Shown piece after piece: positions 8,849-17,368 of a DNA stretch of 61,762 nt. Numbering within the stretch: position 1 is the first letter of the stretch; every line of letters starts with the position of its first letter. The stretch comes from Thermoplasmata archaeon (GTDB taxonomy: Archaea; Thermoplasmatota; Thermoplasmata; Lutacidiplasmatales; UBA184). The notes beneath the pieces are model-generated. The model searched no databases, was not told where the DNA came from, and saw nothing but the letters and a program-made list of their open reading frames with translations. Made by a program: the position numbers and the translations under genes. Location: contig JASHPK010000010.1 in assembly GCA_030038095.1 (NCBI GenBank), positions 66,309-128,070 of the forward strand, given 5' to 3'.

Positions 8849-8988
8849 TCGTCGGGATCGTGGGTCGGATCTTCCGCGCGGCCGCGCGACTGCGCCCGGG
8901 CGAGGCCGGCGCCGCGCTCGACCACGTGGGCCGCGAGCTCGTCGACCTCGAGCGCCCCGCGCCTCAGCCCGCGGTGACCTCCCGGTAG
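8845..8988 (+). CDS. Possible 47-residue small protein coupled to the aminotransferase gene
   Basis: A short reading frame starts with an ATG that overlaps the aminotransferase stop codon (ATGA) and ends at 8988, overlapping the 3' end of the convergent glycosyltransferase gene. The peptide begins MIVGIVGRIFRAAARLRPG and could form an amphipathic helix. No family is recognised. The ATGA junction is the only argument for it; in such GC-rich DNA a chance frame of this length is quite possible. Confidence 0.22.
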   Translation: MIVGIVGRIFRAAARLRPGEAGAALDHVGRELVDLERPAPQPAVTSR

Positions 8989-10121
8989 AGCGCGCGGTAC
9001 CGGTCGGCCGAGACCGACCAGTCGAGTCCCTGTACGCGCTCCGTGGCGACCCGGACCCGCGCGCGGGTCCCCTCGGCGTCCTCGACGCTCGCGCGCAGCG
9101 CCTCCGCGAGGGCCGTTGAGTCCCCGTACGGCACGAGCCGGCCCGCGCGGCCCCCCTCCAGGACCTCGGGGAGCGCGCCGACCGAGGTCGCGATCGCCGG
9201 CACTCCCGCCGCCATGGCGTCGAGCAGGACGAGCCCGAACGCCTCCCACTCCGAGGGGAGGACGAACGCCCTCGCCGCCCGGAACACCGCGCGATACGTC
9301 CGGTCGTCGGGCACGTGACCGAGGAAGTGGACGAGCGGTCGGATCCCGCGCTCGGCCGCGAGCGATTCGAGGGCGGCGCGCCGGCCCCAGTCGCGACCCA
9401 TCAGCACGAGAGGCCGGCGGGCGGCCGGCGGGAGGAGCGCGACCGCCTCCACGAGGGTCTCGAGGCCCTTGTTCGGGGCGATCCGGCCGACGAAGAGGAA
9501 GTAGTCGGGCGGCACGAGGCCGGGCGGCAGGCGGTCCGAGGCCGGGTCCGACCAGCTCGCGAGGTCGATCCCGGGCGGGATCACCCGGATCCTCTCGCTC
9601 GGGGCGAACTCGCGGACGAGGCCTGCCTCGCGCTCGGACTCGACCACCAGGGCGCGTGCGACGCGGTAGGCGGTCATGCCGAATCCGACGTCCTGCACGC
9701 GCAGGAGGCCGCGCTTGAGCGGGGGCTCTTGCGCGTCGGCGGGGTGATAGTGCATCGAGACGACCAGCGGGATCCCGCGTCGATCCGCGACGGCGGCGGC
9801 TTCGAGGACGTGGCCATACCGGTGCGAGTGGGCGTGGATCACGTCGGCGCCGCTCGCGCCGAGCGCATCGATGAGCCCGATCATCATCGGCATCGTGAGC
9901 CCCGGGACGAGCCGCTTCCGCACCGGGAATCGGCGCACGGGGACCCCGTCCACTTCGGGTGAGTAGCCCGTGCGCCGCTCCCAGCGGCTCTCGTCGTAGA
10001 GGTCGCTCGCGTAGACCCAGACGTCGTCGCCGGCGGCCCGGAGTCGCCGGGTCACTTCCCGCACGTTGGTCTCCACCCCGCCCGGAGCATCGAACCGCAG
10101 CGTGACGTGGACGACCTTCAC
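8964..10121 (-). CDS. GT4-family glycosyltransferase
   Basis: A 385-residue GT-B fold glycosyltransferase, probably cytosolic and membrane-associated. Seen: the N-terminal APGGVETNVREV motif (Gly-rich acceptor-side loop of GT4), HAHSHRYGHVLEAA, FLFVGRIAPNKGLETLVEA opening the nucleotide-sugar domain, and the E-x7-E signature in PSEWEAFGLVLLDAMAAGVP. These are standard for retaining GT4 enzymes using UDP- or GDP-sugars. The gene starts 4 bases inside the next glycosyltransferase gene (ATGA overlap), so the two are translated together. With the downstream nucleotidyltransferase and sulfoquinovose synthase, it likely builds a surface glycan or glycolipid. Confidence 0.9.
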   Translation of the reverse strand: MKVVHVTLRFDAPGGVETNVREVTRRLRAAGDDVWVYASDLYDESRWERRTGYSPEVDGVPVRRFPVRKRLVPGLTMPMMIGLIDALGASGADVIHAHSHRYGHVLEAAAVADRRGIPLVVSMHYHPADAQEPPLKRGLLRVQDVGFGMTAYRVARALVVESEREAGLVREFAPSERIRVIPPGIDLASWSDPASDRLPPGLVPPDYFLFVGRIAPNKGLETLVEAVALLPPAARRPLVLMGRDWGRRAALESLAAERGIRPLVHFLGHVPDDRTYRAVFRAARAFVLPSEWEAFGLVLLDAMAAGVPAIATSVGALPEVLEGGRAGRLVPYGDSTALAEALRASVEDAEGTRARVRVATERVQGLDWSVSADRYRALYREVTAG

Positions 10122-11299
10122 GAGCCGGTCACCTCCCGGTAGATCGCGTCGACCCGCTCGACCACCCGCTCCCAGGTGTACCGGGGCACGATCTCGCGCC
10201 GCCCGTACTCCCCGAGCGCGTGGGCGAGCCGATCGTCATGCCAGAGCCGGCCGATCGCTTCCGCGAGGGGGGGAACCTGCTTCGGCGGCACGAGCAGGCC
10301 GGCCCGGCCGTCCTCCACGAACTCGGGGATTCCCCCCACGCGCGAGGCAACGACCGGCCGCCCCTGCGCCAACGACTCGAGCAGGACGAGCCCGAACGAC
10401 TCGTACTCGCTCGGCAGCGCGAGGAGGCGCGACTCGCGGTAGGCCGCGGCGAGGAGCGCGTCGTCGTCGACGTGGCCGACGACGTGGACCCGGTCCGTGA
10501 GGTGCGAAGCCCGTACTCGGGCCAGGATCGGTCCCCGCATCCCTCCGTCCTCGCCGATCAGGACCAGGTGGGCGGCGGGATCGTCTTTGGCGAGCGGCCG
10601 GAACGCCTCGACGAGCTCGAGGAGCCCCTTGTTCGAGGCGAGGCGCCCCACGAAGAGGACGAACGGACCCGGGATGTGGTAGGCCTTCGCGAACGGGTCC
10701 GGGCCCGGGGGCGGGGCCGGGAGGGGCGTGTAGCCGGGCGGCACGATCGCGACGGGGGGGAGCGGGAAGCCGAGGACGCGGAGGAGGCGCTCCTCTTCCT
10801 TCGTCTGGACGATCAACCGGGCGGCCGCGTCGACGAGTCGGCCGGCCAGCACGTGGTCGTAGAAGCTCCGGATCCGGTGCCGGATCCAGCCCCCGTAGAT
10901 CGACCAGATCGGGTGGAAGTGCGCGGTCAGGACGAACGGGACCCGGTGGCGGCGGCCGTAGCGCCGCGCGACCGCGACCTGGTCCGTCCCGTACGTGTGG
11001 ACGTGCATCAGGTCGGGCTGGTAGCGCGCGAGCGCCCGGTCGAGGCCCCGGAAGAACGGATAATGGAAGTCCCACGGGAGCGACCACACTCGCAGCCGGT
11101 GGACCGCACCGAAGCTCGTCGCCTCCTCGCGTGGCACGTTCGGAGGGAACCGGACCACGGGGAACTCGCTGTAGAGGTCCGTCGCGAACACCTCGACCCG
11201 GTGGCCGTGGCCCGCGAGGCGGGGCGTGAGCTCCGCCACGTGGCGCTCCACGCCCCCGAGTCCGGGAGGATAACGGGTCAGGAGCTGAGCGACCTTCAC
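10118..11299 (-). CDS. GT4-family glycosyltransferase
   Basis: A 393-residue GT4 enzyme, paralogous in layout to its neighbour. Seen: YPPGLGGVERHVAEL near the N-terminus, HVHTYGTDQVAVA, the domain-two opener FVLFVGRLASNKGLLELVEAF, and the E-x7-E block PSEYESFGLVLLESLAQGRP followed by VVASRVGGIPEFV. The start codon is ATG; the stop overlaps the start of the following glycosyltransferase gene by 4 bases. Known of the family: retaining glycosyl transfer to lipid-linked or protein-linked acceptors. The pairing of two related GT4 enzymes with sugar-nucleotide enzymes argues for sequential addition to one glycan. Confidence 0.9.
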   Translation of the reverse strand: MKVAQLLTRYPPGLGGVERHVAELTPRLAGHGHRVEVFATDLYSEFPVVRFPPNVPREEATSFGAVHRLRVWSLPWDFHYPFFRGLDRALARYQPDLMHVHTYGTDQVAVARRYGRRHRVPFVLTAHFHPIWSIYGGWIRHRIRSFYDHVLAGRLVDAAARLIVQTKEEERLLRVLGFPLPPVAIVPPGYTPLPAPPPGPDPFAKAYHIPGPFVLFVGRLASNKGLLELVEAFRPLAKDDPAAHLVLIGEDGGMRGPILARVRASHLTDRVHVVGHVDDDALLAAAYRESRLLALPSEYESFGLVLLESLAQGRPVVASRVGGIPEFVEDGRAGLLVPPKQVPPLAEAIGRLWHDDRLAHALGEYGRREIVPRYTWERVVERVDAIYREVTGS

Positions 11300-11365
11300 C
11301 GGCGGGGCCCTACCGTTCCGGTTACTTGACGGTGCGGGCGCCGCCCGCCGGGGCGCGGGGCAGCC

Positions 11366-12448
11366 CTACGAGGCGAGGGAACGCATCGCGCTCAGTCGCT
11401 GGGCGTACTTCTTGTAGATCTCGGTCGCCCGGGCGACCGACTCGACCTTCACGTACTCGTTGGCCTGATGGGAGAGTTCCTCCTCGCCGGCGCCGAAGAT
11501 CACGACCCTCGGGTTGACCTGGACGTAGTGGACGGCCTCGGAGGCGTGGACGAGGACCGCCGTTTCGGCCTGGGCGACGTCGCGGAGGACCTTCACATGG
11601 TCGGCGTTCGGGTCGATCTGGACCGCCGGCATCGTGACGATGCGTCGCAGCGTAAACGGGGTCTTGATCCGGCGCAGATGCTCTTCGATCTCGTGGTAGA
11701 GTTGCTCGGGGGTGTACGGCGGCGGGAACCGGATGTCGACCTCGCTCGTCGCCTTGTTCGGCACGACGTTGATCCGGGTCCCCCCGTTGAACGTCCCGAT
11801 GTTCAGCGTGACGCTCCCGAGCTCGGGATGGGCGATGCGGCCCTTGAACGACTCGAGGCCGCGGAGGATGCGCATCATCTTGCCGATGGCGTTCTCCCCG
11901 AGGTGCGGCATCGCGCCGTGGGCCGCCTTGCCCCGGGTCTCGATCGCGAGATCGAGGACCCCCTTCTCGGCGTAGGCGACCCGCAGGCCGGTGGGCTCTC
12001 CGACGACGATCGCCTTCGCCCGTCGCAGCGGGAGGGTCTTCGCGAGCGCCATCGCGCCCTGCATGCTCGTCTCCTCGTCGGTCGTGAAGGCGAGGACGAC
12101 GGGGATCTTCCGGGCGACCAGGTCCTGGGCCGCCTCGAGCATCGCGATGACCGTGCCCTTCATGTCGGCCGCGCCGCGCCCGTACATCCGACCCGAAGCG
12201 AGCTGGCTCTGGGAGAAGCTCCAGTAGTCGCCCACGGGGGGCGTGTCGAGGTGGCCGGAGAGCACGACTCCGCCCTGGCCGTACTCCGCGAGGAGGCTCG
12301 GGGCCTGGGGGTCCCCGAAGAGGGTGTTGCGCATGTGGATCTGGTCCGTGAACGACTGGACGTAGTCGAGCACCTCCTGCTTGTCGGAGAACGGATCGCT
12401 CGGGATCTTGATCAGCTCCGCGAGCATGTCCACCATCTGGCGCTTCAT
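11366..12448 (-). CDS. M20-family metallopeptidase (ArgE/DapE/carboxypeptidase-like)
   Basis: A 360-residue dinuclear zinc hydrolase. Seen: the first metal pair motif SGHLDTPP (His66, Asp68), the bridging Asp in GRGAADMKG (Asp96), the catalytic Glu pair in FTTDEETS (Glu125, Glu126), a GEPTG block, an inserted dimerisation domain with the KAAHGAMPHLGENA helix, and the last metal His in EEELSHQANEYV. The family covers acetylornithine deacetylases, succinyl-diaminopimelate desuccinylases and aminoacylases; specificity is not evident. It stands in the middle of a sugar-related cluster, but nothing shows that it acts on sugars. Start at an ATG 72 bases from the preceding gene, with GATTAAGC as a possible TATA element at about 12517-12524 on the minus strand. 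Confidence 0.9.
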   Translation of the reverse strand: MKRQMVDMLAELIKIPSDPFSDKQEVLDYVQSFTDQIHMRNTLFGDPQAPSLLAEYGQGGVVLSGHLDTPPVGDYWSFSQSQLASGRMYGRGAADMKGTVIAMLEAAQDLVARKIPVVLAFTTDEETSMQGAMALAKTLPLRRAKAIVVGEPTGLRVAYAEKGVLDLAIETRGKAAHGAMPHLGENAIGKMMRILRGLESFKGRIAHPELGSVTLNIGTFNGGTRINVVPNKATSEVDIRFPPPYTPEQLYHEIEEHLRRIKTPFTLRRIVTMPAVQIDPNADHVKVLRDVAQAETAVLVHASEAVHYVQVNPRVVIFGAGEEELSHQANEYVKVESVARATEIYKKYAQRLSAMRSLAS

Positions 12449-12520
12449 CGGTGCGAAACCCCTTCGCGCGCCGGTGATGCACCGCGCGAGCGAACTTCGT
12501 CCTGGAGGGCCCTCCGAGGC

Positions 12521-13402
12521 TTAATCGTATCCTCTCGACTGAGACCGGAGTCGGGTTCGTTGGAGCGCCCGGACGAATCCGTCCGGCGATCCGACCGAGC
12601 GCCACTCGCCGTGGGCGGGGTCGAGGACGAGGGCGGCCACCCGGCCCCCCTCCTCGAGGAGGGTCCGGATCCCATCCGTGAGCTCGAGCTCCTTCGGGTG
12701 GGAGGCCCGTCGATACCGCTCGATCGCGTCGAACAGCGAGGGCCGGAAGGCGTAGGCCGCCGTCGCGGCCCACATGGTCCGCGGCCGGTCCGGCTTCTCC
12801 ACCATACTCGTCACGTCGATCCGACGAATCCCCTCGACCGGCGCTCCGAACGGTCCGCCGACCACTCCGTACCGGCGCGGATCCTTGACCCGCCGCACGA
12901 GCAACACCCCTTCGAGTCCCTCGCGACCGAGGAGTCGGGCCATCGTGCTGAGGATCCGCCCCCGCCGGCGCTCGAGGAGCACGCCGTCCCCGGCGTGGAG
13001 GAGGAACGGCTCCGTTCCGACGGAAGCCCGGGCGCGAAGCACCGCGTCCCCGAACCCGGCCGGGGTCGGCTGAGCGACGAACGTGAACTCGAGCGCGCGG
13101 ATCATCCGATAGAACCTCCGCGTCTCGGCGAGGCGCTCGGCGTGGTCGCGGTGGCGGGCCAGAAACTCCGGATCGATCGTGAAGTACTGGCGCACGAACT
13201 CGAGGTCCCTCGGCTGCACTACGAGCGTGAGCGCGTCCGCTCCCGAGCGGGCGAGGGTCTCGACGACGAGGTGGGCCACCGGCTTCAGGACCGGGGCGCC
13301 GTCGATCCCTCGGTCGTAGAGCGGGAGGAATTCCTTGCGCAGCCCCCGGGTCCACGGGAGCATCCGGGTCCCCTCGCCCGCGACGGTGACGACGCCGCGC
13401 AT
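12521..13402 (-). CDS. GalU-like sugar-phosphate nucleotidyltransferase
   Basis: A 293-residue enzyme of the UTP-glucose-1-phosphate uridylyltransferase type. Seen: the signature loop GEGTRMLPWTRGLRKEFLPL (residues 9-28) that holds the nucleotide triphosphate and the conserved Lys, the metal-binding HAGDG block, SMVEKPDRP, and a late KELELTDGIRTLLEEG block typical of GalU. Known of the family: makes UDP-glucose from glucose-1-phosphate. The product fits the next gene, because UDP-sulfoquinovose synthase consumes UDP-glucose. The usual FGGxGTR opening has become VAGEGTR. It starts at an ATG 6 bases after the stop of the sulfoquinovose synthase gene. Confidence 0.88.
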   Translation of the reverse strand: MRGVVTVAGEGTRMLPWTRGLRKEFLPLYDRGIDGAPVLKPVAHLVVETLARSGADALTLVVQPRDLEFVRQYFTIDPEFLARHRDHAERLAETRRFYRMIRALEFTFVAQPTPAGFGDAVLRARASVGTEPFLLHAGDGVLLERRRGRILSTMARLLGREGLEGVLLVRRVKDPRRYGVVGGPFGAPVEGIRRIDVTSMVEKPDRPRTMWAATAAYAFRPSLFDAIERYRRASHPKELELTDGIRTLLEEGGRVAALVLDPAHGEWRSVGSPDGFVRALQRTRLRSQSRGYD

Positions 13403-13408
13403 CGGTCG

Positions 13409-14659
13409 CTAGGCGGTCGAGCGGGCCGGGTCGTGCCCGGGCTCGGGGGGAGCGGCGGAAGGTGCGGAGGGGGGATGCCGGGCCTCGAGCGCGGGGCGGC
13501 TGTCGGCGCTCCGCCACTGGGTGGTCGGCTGGACCACGTGGCGCCGCGCCTCGAGGCGGCGCCGATACTTTAGGAGGTCGTGGAAGATCTCGCGTACCAC
13601 CGACTCGAGCTCCCGCGTGCGGACGTAGCCCAGGCGCGGGAGGTGATCGTGCAGCGGAACGTAGTAGTGCTGCTCGGCCTCGACGCGCGGATCGGGCGGG
13701 TGCTCGATGGTCGGCTGGAGGCCGAGCTCGGCGCCGACCCGGTGGGCGATCTCCGCGAGCTGGTTCACGGAGTACGCGGCATCGAACTGGTTGAAGACGC
13801 GGTACTGGCCGGGGTCGGCCGGGTGTTCGACCGCGAGGCGCAGGGACTGCATCGAGTCCTCGAGCGCGATGAAGCCCCGCTTCTGCTCCCCCCGGCCGTA
13901 CGCCGTGATCGGGAGCCCGAGGATCGCCTGCGCGATGAAGCGGTTGAGCGCGGTCCCCCAGGTCTCGTCGAAGTCGAAGCGGGTGAAGAGCCGGTCGTCG
14001 GTGATCTCGGGCGTACGGATCCCATAGATGACTCCCTGCATCACGTCGGTCGCCCGGAGGCCCCAGATCTTCGAGGCGAACATGACGTCGCCGGAGTCGA
14101 ACACCTTGCTCCAGTGGTACCACGAGCCGGCCTGGCGGGGGAACGGGAGCGTGTCCTTGCGGCCCCGGAACTCCACCTCGAAGAACCCCTCGGGGATGTC
14201 GACGTTCGGGGTCCCGTACTCGCCCATGGTTCCCATCTTGACGAGATGGGTCTCGGGAGAGACCTCGCGCATCGCGTAGAGGAGGTGGAGCGTCCCGGTG
14301 AGGTTCTCGACCTGGGTCGCGACCGCGTGGTGCACGTCGATCATCGAGTAGGGGGCCGAGCGCTGTTCGGCGAGGTGGACGATCGCGTCGGGCCGCTCGG
14401 TCTCGAGGACGCGGCGGACGAGGTCGTAGTCCCCGAGATCGCCCCGATAGAAGCCGATCTCCTGGCCGAGGAGCTCCCGCACCGCGGCCTGGCGGCGCGC
14501 AAAGCTCGGGATCGGGGTCGCCGACCAGCTCCCGACCTCCTTCACGCGCTTCCGCGTGACGAAGTTGTCGATCCCGACCACGGCGTGGCCCCGAGCGAGG
14601 AGGTGGAGGGCGAGGGGCCAGCCGGAGTAGCCGTCGATGCCGGTGATGAGGACCTTCAT
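13409..14659 (-). CDS. agl3: UDP-sulfoquinovose synthase (SQD1/Agl3 type)
   Basis: A 416-residue extended short-chain dehydrogenase that converts UDP-glucose and sulfite to UDP-sulfoquinovose. Seen: the NAD motif GIDGYSGWP, the MGTMGEYGTPNVDIPEG block, the catalytic YHWSK, KIWGLRATDVMQGVIYG, the FDETWGTALNRFIAQA block and GRGEQKRGFIALEDSM; this ordered set is diagnostic for SQD1/Agl3 rather than generic epimerases. Known relatives: SQD1 in plant sulfolipid synthesis and Agl3 in Sulfolobus N-glycan synthesis. The last 40 residues are Pro/Ala-rich and probably disordered. It is the first gene of the glycan cluster, with a TATA-like element about 30 bases before the ATG. Confidence 0.93.
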   Translation of the reverse strand: MKVLITGIDGYSGWPLALHLLARGHAVVGIDNFVTRKRVKEVGSWSATPIPSFARRQAAVRELLGQEIGFYRGDLGDYDLVRRVLETERPDAIVHLAEQRSAPYSMIDVHHAVATQVENLTGTLHLLYAMREVSPETHLVKMGTMGEYGTPNVDIPEGFFEVEFRGRKDTLPFPRQAGSWYHWSKVFDSGDVMFASKIWGLRATDVMQGVIYGIRTPEITDDRLFTRFDFDETWGTALNRFIAQAILGLPITAYGRGEQKRGFIALEDSMQSLRLAVEHPADPGQYRVFNQFDAAYSVNQLAEIAHRVGAELGLQPTIEHPPDPRVEAEQHYYVPLHDHLPRLGYVRTRELESVVREIFHDLLKYRRRLEARRHVVQPTTQWRSADSRPALEARHPPSAPSAAPPEPGHDPARSTA

Positions 14660-14689
14660 GGTTCGATCGAATCCGTGAGCCGGGGGAAG

Positions 14690-14697
14690 ATAAAAAC
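14690..14697 (-). promoter_or_regulatory. TATA-like element for the glycan cluster
   Basis: On the minus strand TTTTTATC lies about 34 bases upstream of the agl3 ATG at 14659, a suitable distance for an archaeal TATA box with a very short leader. It would drive agl3, the GalU-like gene and perhaps the following genes. The plus-strand PAC2 gene starts 94 bases to the other side. Confidence 0.5.
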
Positions 14698-14790
14698 CGA
14701 AGCGTCCCGGGTCGGGAGTTCCCACCCTCCCCACCAAAGTCGGATAAGCCGGACCGGGATGGCCGGCATGCGGCCAGGGTCTCCCCGGAC

Positions 14791-15567
14791 ATGCAGACGG
14801 CGGACGTGCGGATCGTCGACACGCGCGACGAGCCGCTCAAGGGTGCGATGATGGTGGTCGGGTTCCCGACCCACGGGCTCGTCGGCTCGGTCGCGGCGAG
14901 CTACCTCGTCCACACGCTCGACATGAATCTCGTCGCCTACATGACGAGCGAGGCGTTCCCGCCGACCGTCATCATGGAGGAAGGGGTCGTCAGCGCCCCG
15001 GTCCGCTTCTACGCGAGCAAGCTCGTCTGCGGCGTCGACCGTTCGTGCGACCAGCTCGTCGTCGTGATCGCGGACATCCAGCCGGCGGTCGAGATGCTCA
15101 ACGCGCTCGGTCGGGTCCTCCTCGACTGGGCCGAGACGAAGGGGGTGGCGCTCATCGTTGCGATCGAGGGCCAGCCGATCGAGAGCGAGATCCGGGGCGA
15201 CGCCCGCGTGGTCGCGATGGCGAACCGGGCGGCCGCACCGCTGCTCGAGAAGTACCATTTCGACGCGGCGAACGGGGTCGTGACGGGGCTCGCGGGCGGG
15301 ATCCTCTTGGGAGCGATCGGACGGACGACCCCGGTGCTCTGCCTCGTGGCCCAAGCCCACAAGGACTATCCCGACGCCCGGGCCGCGGCGAAGGTGATCG
15401 AGACGGTCAACCCGCTCGTCCCGCTCCTCCTCCTCGACACGAAGCCCCTGCGCGAGAAGGCCCGTCAGATCGAGGCCGAGGTCCGCAAGACGCTCCAGCA
15501 GACGCGCGAGTCGGTGTCGAACATGCGCGCGGCGGCGCCCGAGGGGCCGGGTGAGATGTATCGCTGA
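14791..15567 (+). CDS. PAC2-family protein (proteasome assembly chaperone-like)
   Basis: A 258-residue cytosolic protein. Seen: the opening LKGAMMVVGFPTHGLVGSVA, which is the family hallmark, followed by ASYLVHTLDMNLVAY, FPPTVIMEEGVV and a GVVTGLAGGILLGAIGR block. The last 40 residues form a charged helix with possible coiled-coil character. Known of the family: eukaryotic PAC2 and archaeal PbaB-type proteins help assemble or bind proteasome alpha rings. It heads a run of translation and protein-quality genes, which fits such a role. Its stop codon overlaps the start of the GNAT gene. Confidence 0.88.
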   Translation: MQTADVRIVDTRDEPLKGAMMVVGFPTHGLVGSVAASYLVHTLDMNLVAYMTSEAFPPTVIMEEGVVSAPVRFYASKLVCGVDRSCDQLVVVIADIQPAVEMLNALGRVLLDWAETKGVALIVAIEGQPIESEIRGDARVVAMANRAAAPLLEKYHFDAANGVVTGLAGGILLGAIGRTTPVLCLVAQAHKDYPDARAAAKVIETVNPLVPLLLLDTKPLREKARQIEAEVRKTLQQTRESVSNMRAAAPEGPGEMYR

Positions 15568-16057
15568 CACGGCGTCCGGCCCTCCGGTGATCCCTCCGTC
15601 GGCCGACGAGCCCGCCGTGTCGCTCCGCGGGTTCCGTCCGCTCGACGTGCCGTTCGTGAGCGGCCTCGTCGCGGAGGCGCTGCACGAGCACTACGATCCG
15701 TCGCTGTACTCGTCCCTCAGCTACGACTGGCCGGAGGGCTTCCTCATCGCGGCGGACCCCCACGACGTCCCCGTCGGCTTTCTCCTCGGGGTGAACCAGG
15801 TCGAGCACGAGGCGCGCGTCCTGATGTTCGCCGTCGACCGGAATCACCGGACCCGGGGGATCGGGAGCCGGCTGATGGACGTCTTCCTCGAACGAGCGCG
15901 GTCCCGGGGGCTCCGGCGGGTGACGCTCGAGGTCCGCGTCTCGAACGCGACCGCGATCCGTTTCTACACCCGCTACCGGTTCTCGGTCGTCGATCTACTG
16001 AGGGCGTACTACTCCGACGGCGAGAACGGATACCAGATGGCCCGCGACCTCGGCTAG
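15551..16057 (+). CDS. GNAT-family N-acetyltransferase (RimI-like)
   Basis: A 168-residue acetyltransferase. Seen: the N-terminal VSLRGFRPLDVPFV strand-helix, the RVLMFAVDRNHRTRGIGSRLMD acetyl-CoA pyrophosphate loop (R/Q-x-x-G-x-G/A form, RTRGIG), the VTLEVRVSNATAIRFYTRYRF block and a C-terminal strand. The VDRNHRTRGIG and EVRVSNATAIRFY pattern is close to RimI/Ard1 protein N-terminal acetyltransferases. Start at a GTG inside the end of the PAC2 gene (17-base overlap), which indicates translational coupling. The next gene has its own promoter. Confidence 0.85.
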   Translation: MRCIADTASGPPVIPPSADEPAVSLRGFRPLDVPFVSGLVAEALHEHYDPSLYSSLSYDWPEGFLIAADPHDVPVGFLLGVNQVEHEARVLMFAVDRNHRTRGIGSRLMDVFLERARSRGLRRVTLEVRVSNATAIRFYTRYRFSVVDLLRAYYSDGENGYQMARDLG

Positions 16058-16080
16058 GCCGGTTTCGCTCGAACCGCGTC

Positions 16081-16089
16081 CGCTATAAC
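16081..16089 (+). promoter_or_regulatory. TATA-like element for the CBS protein gene
   Basis: CGCTATAAC lies about 25 bases before the ATG at 16112, which predicts a leaderless transcript for the CBS-domain gene. Confidence 0.55.
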
Positions 16090-16111
16090 CTCGGCCCAGG
16101 CTGCCCCCGCG

Positions 16112-17353
16112 ATGCCCGCAGATTGGCCCACGGCGGGGGACCTCATGACCGCGCGTCCGGTCACGCTCCCGCACGACGCTCCGGTCTCCCAGGCGCTCGG
16201 TCTGATGCGCAGCCGCTCGTTCCACGAGATCCCCGTGCTCCGGAACGCCCGGCTCGTGGGGATGATCACCTTCGAGTCGATCGCGCGGCGCGTCAGCCGA
16301 GCCTTGACGACGAAGGTCGAGCATCTGTTGATCCTCCCCCCGCTCGTGACCCCGACCACCCCGCTGCCCGAGGTCGCGGAGCTCCTCCTCGCCGCCGGGC
16401 TCCGTGCGGCGCCGGTGGTGGGCCGGCGGGGCGAGCTCCTCGGGATCATCAGCCGGACCGACCTCGTGCGCGACCTCCCGAACGTTCCGGCGGTCGCGCG
16501 TGCGCGCGTCGAGCAGATCGGCAGCCCGGTCACCGTGGTCGTCAAGGAGACCGATCTCTGCCGCCACCTGATCAACCAGATTCGGATCCTCGAGGACCAC
16601 CCCCTACCCGTCGTCGACCGGAAGGGGCGCCTGGTCGGTGCGGTCGGCGTCGCGGACCTCGGCGAGGTCCTCTGGCGACCGGTCGTCGGCGGGAAGCGGG
16701 ACGCGCGGGCCGGTCGCTCCGCGCTCGAGGTGAAGGTCGGATCGATCATGCACTCGCCCGCCGTCACGGTGTCCGCGGGCACGAGCGCTCTCGAGGCGGC
16801 CCGGCTCATGGCCGACGAGAAGGTGTCCAGCGTCTTCGTGCTCGAAGGCGCGCGACCCTCCCGGATCGTCGGCCAGACCGATCTCCTCGGTCTCCTCGTC
16901 GGGGGGGCTCGCCGGCCAACCGAGAAGGGTCGCGTGGAGGACGTCTACGTCGAGATCACGGGGCTCCGGGGCTCGGCGGACCCCGCGCTCCTCGCGGAGA
17001 TCGATCACCTCGTGGCCGCCGGACTCCGGCGCCTCGCCCGCCACCTGCGCCCGACCCTGCTCACGCTCCACTTCGCTCCGCATGCGACGCACCGCACGAA
17101 CGACCTCACGGTCGAGGCCCGCCTCCACTCCGACGAGGGGATCTTCTACGCGTCCCACACGGGATGGAACCTGATGGCCGGCGTTGCGGGGCTGCTCGAC
17201 GACCTCGCAAGCCAGGCCCGCCGACACCGGGAGGCCCGGCGCGATCGGGGCCGAGGCGCGCGCGCGGCGCGCGAACCTGAGGACACCTCGTTCGTGGACG
17301 TCGAGCTCGAGACCAAGATCCGCAGCGCGACCGGCGCGGACGAGGAAGAGTAG
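16112..17353 (+). CDS. Four-CBS-domain protein with a C-terminal ribosome-hibernation-factor-like domain
   Basis: A 413-residue cytosolic protein. Seen: four CBS motifs, opening at about residues 8 (AGDLMTARPVTLPHDAPV), 70, 135 and 208 (VGSIMHSPAVTVSAGTSALE), forming two Bateman pairs that usually bind adenine nucleotides. Residues about 275-375 then show a beta-alpha-beta-beta-beta-alpha order (VEDVYVEITGL; helix LLAEIDHLVAAGLRRLARHL; strands LLTLHF, LTVEARLHS and IFYASH; a final long helix), the topology of HPF/RaiA ribosome hibernation factors. The end is Arg-rich, then acidic. Inference: an energy-sensing hibernation factor that docks on the small subunit when nucleotide levels fall. The next gene, NAC, also acts at the ribosome. 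Confidence 0.8.
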   Translation: MPADWPTAGDLMTARPVTLPHDAPVSQALGLMRSRSFHEIPVLRNARLVGMITFESIARRVSRALTTKVEHLLILPPLVTPTTPLPEVAELLLAAGLRAAPVVGRRGELLGIISRTDLVRDLPNVPAVARARVEQIGSPVTVVVKETDLCRHLINQIRILEDHPLPVVDRKGRLVGAVGVADLGEVLWRPVVGGKRDARAGRSALEVKVGSIMHSPAVTVSAGTSALEAARLMADEKVSSVFVLEGARPSRIVGQTDLLGLLVGGARRPTEKGRVEDVYVEITGLRGSADPALLAEIDHLVAAGLRRLARHLRPTLLTLHFAPHATHRTNDLTVEARLHSDEGIFYASHTGWNLMAGVAGLLDDLASQARRHREARRDRGRGARAAREPEDTSFVDVELETKIRSATGADEEE

Positions 17354-17368
17354 TCGGGAGGGCGAACG

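Noticed and set aside
11322-14840. Very long open frame (1,172 codons) on the minus strand across the M20, GalU-like and agl3 genes
   Set aside because: It is a shadow frame: Arg/Pro/Gly-rich, no domain, and covers three genes in another frame with clear family motifs. High GC removes stop codons from such frames.
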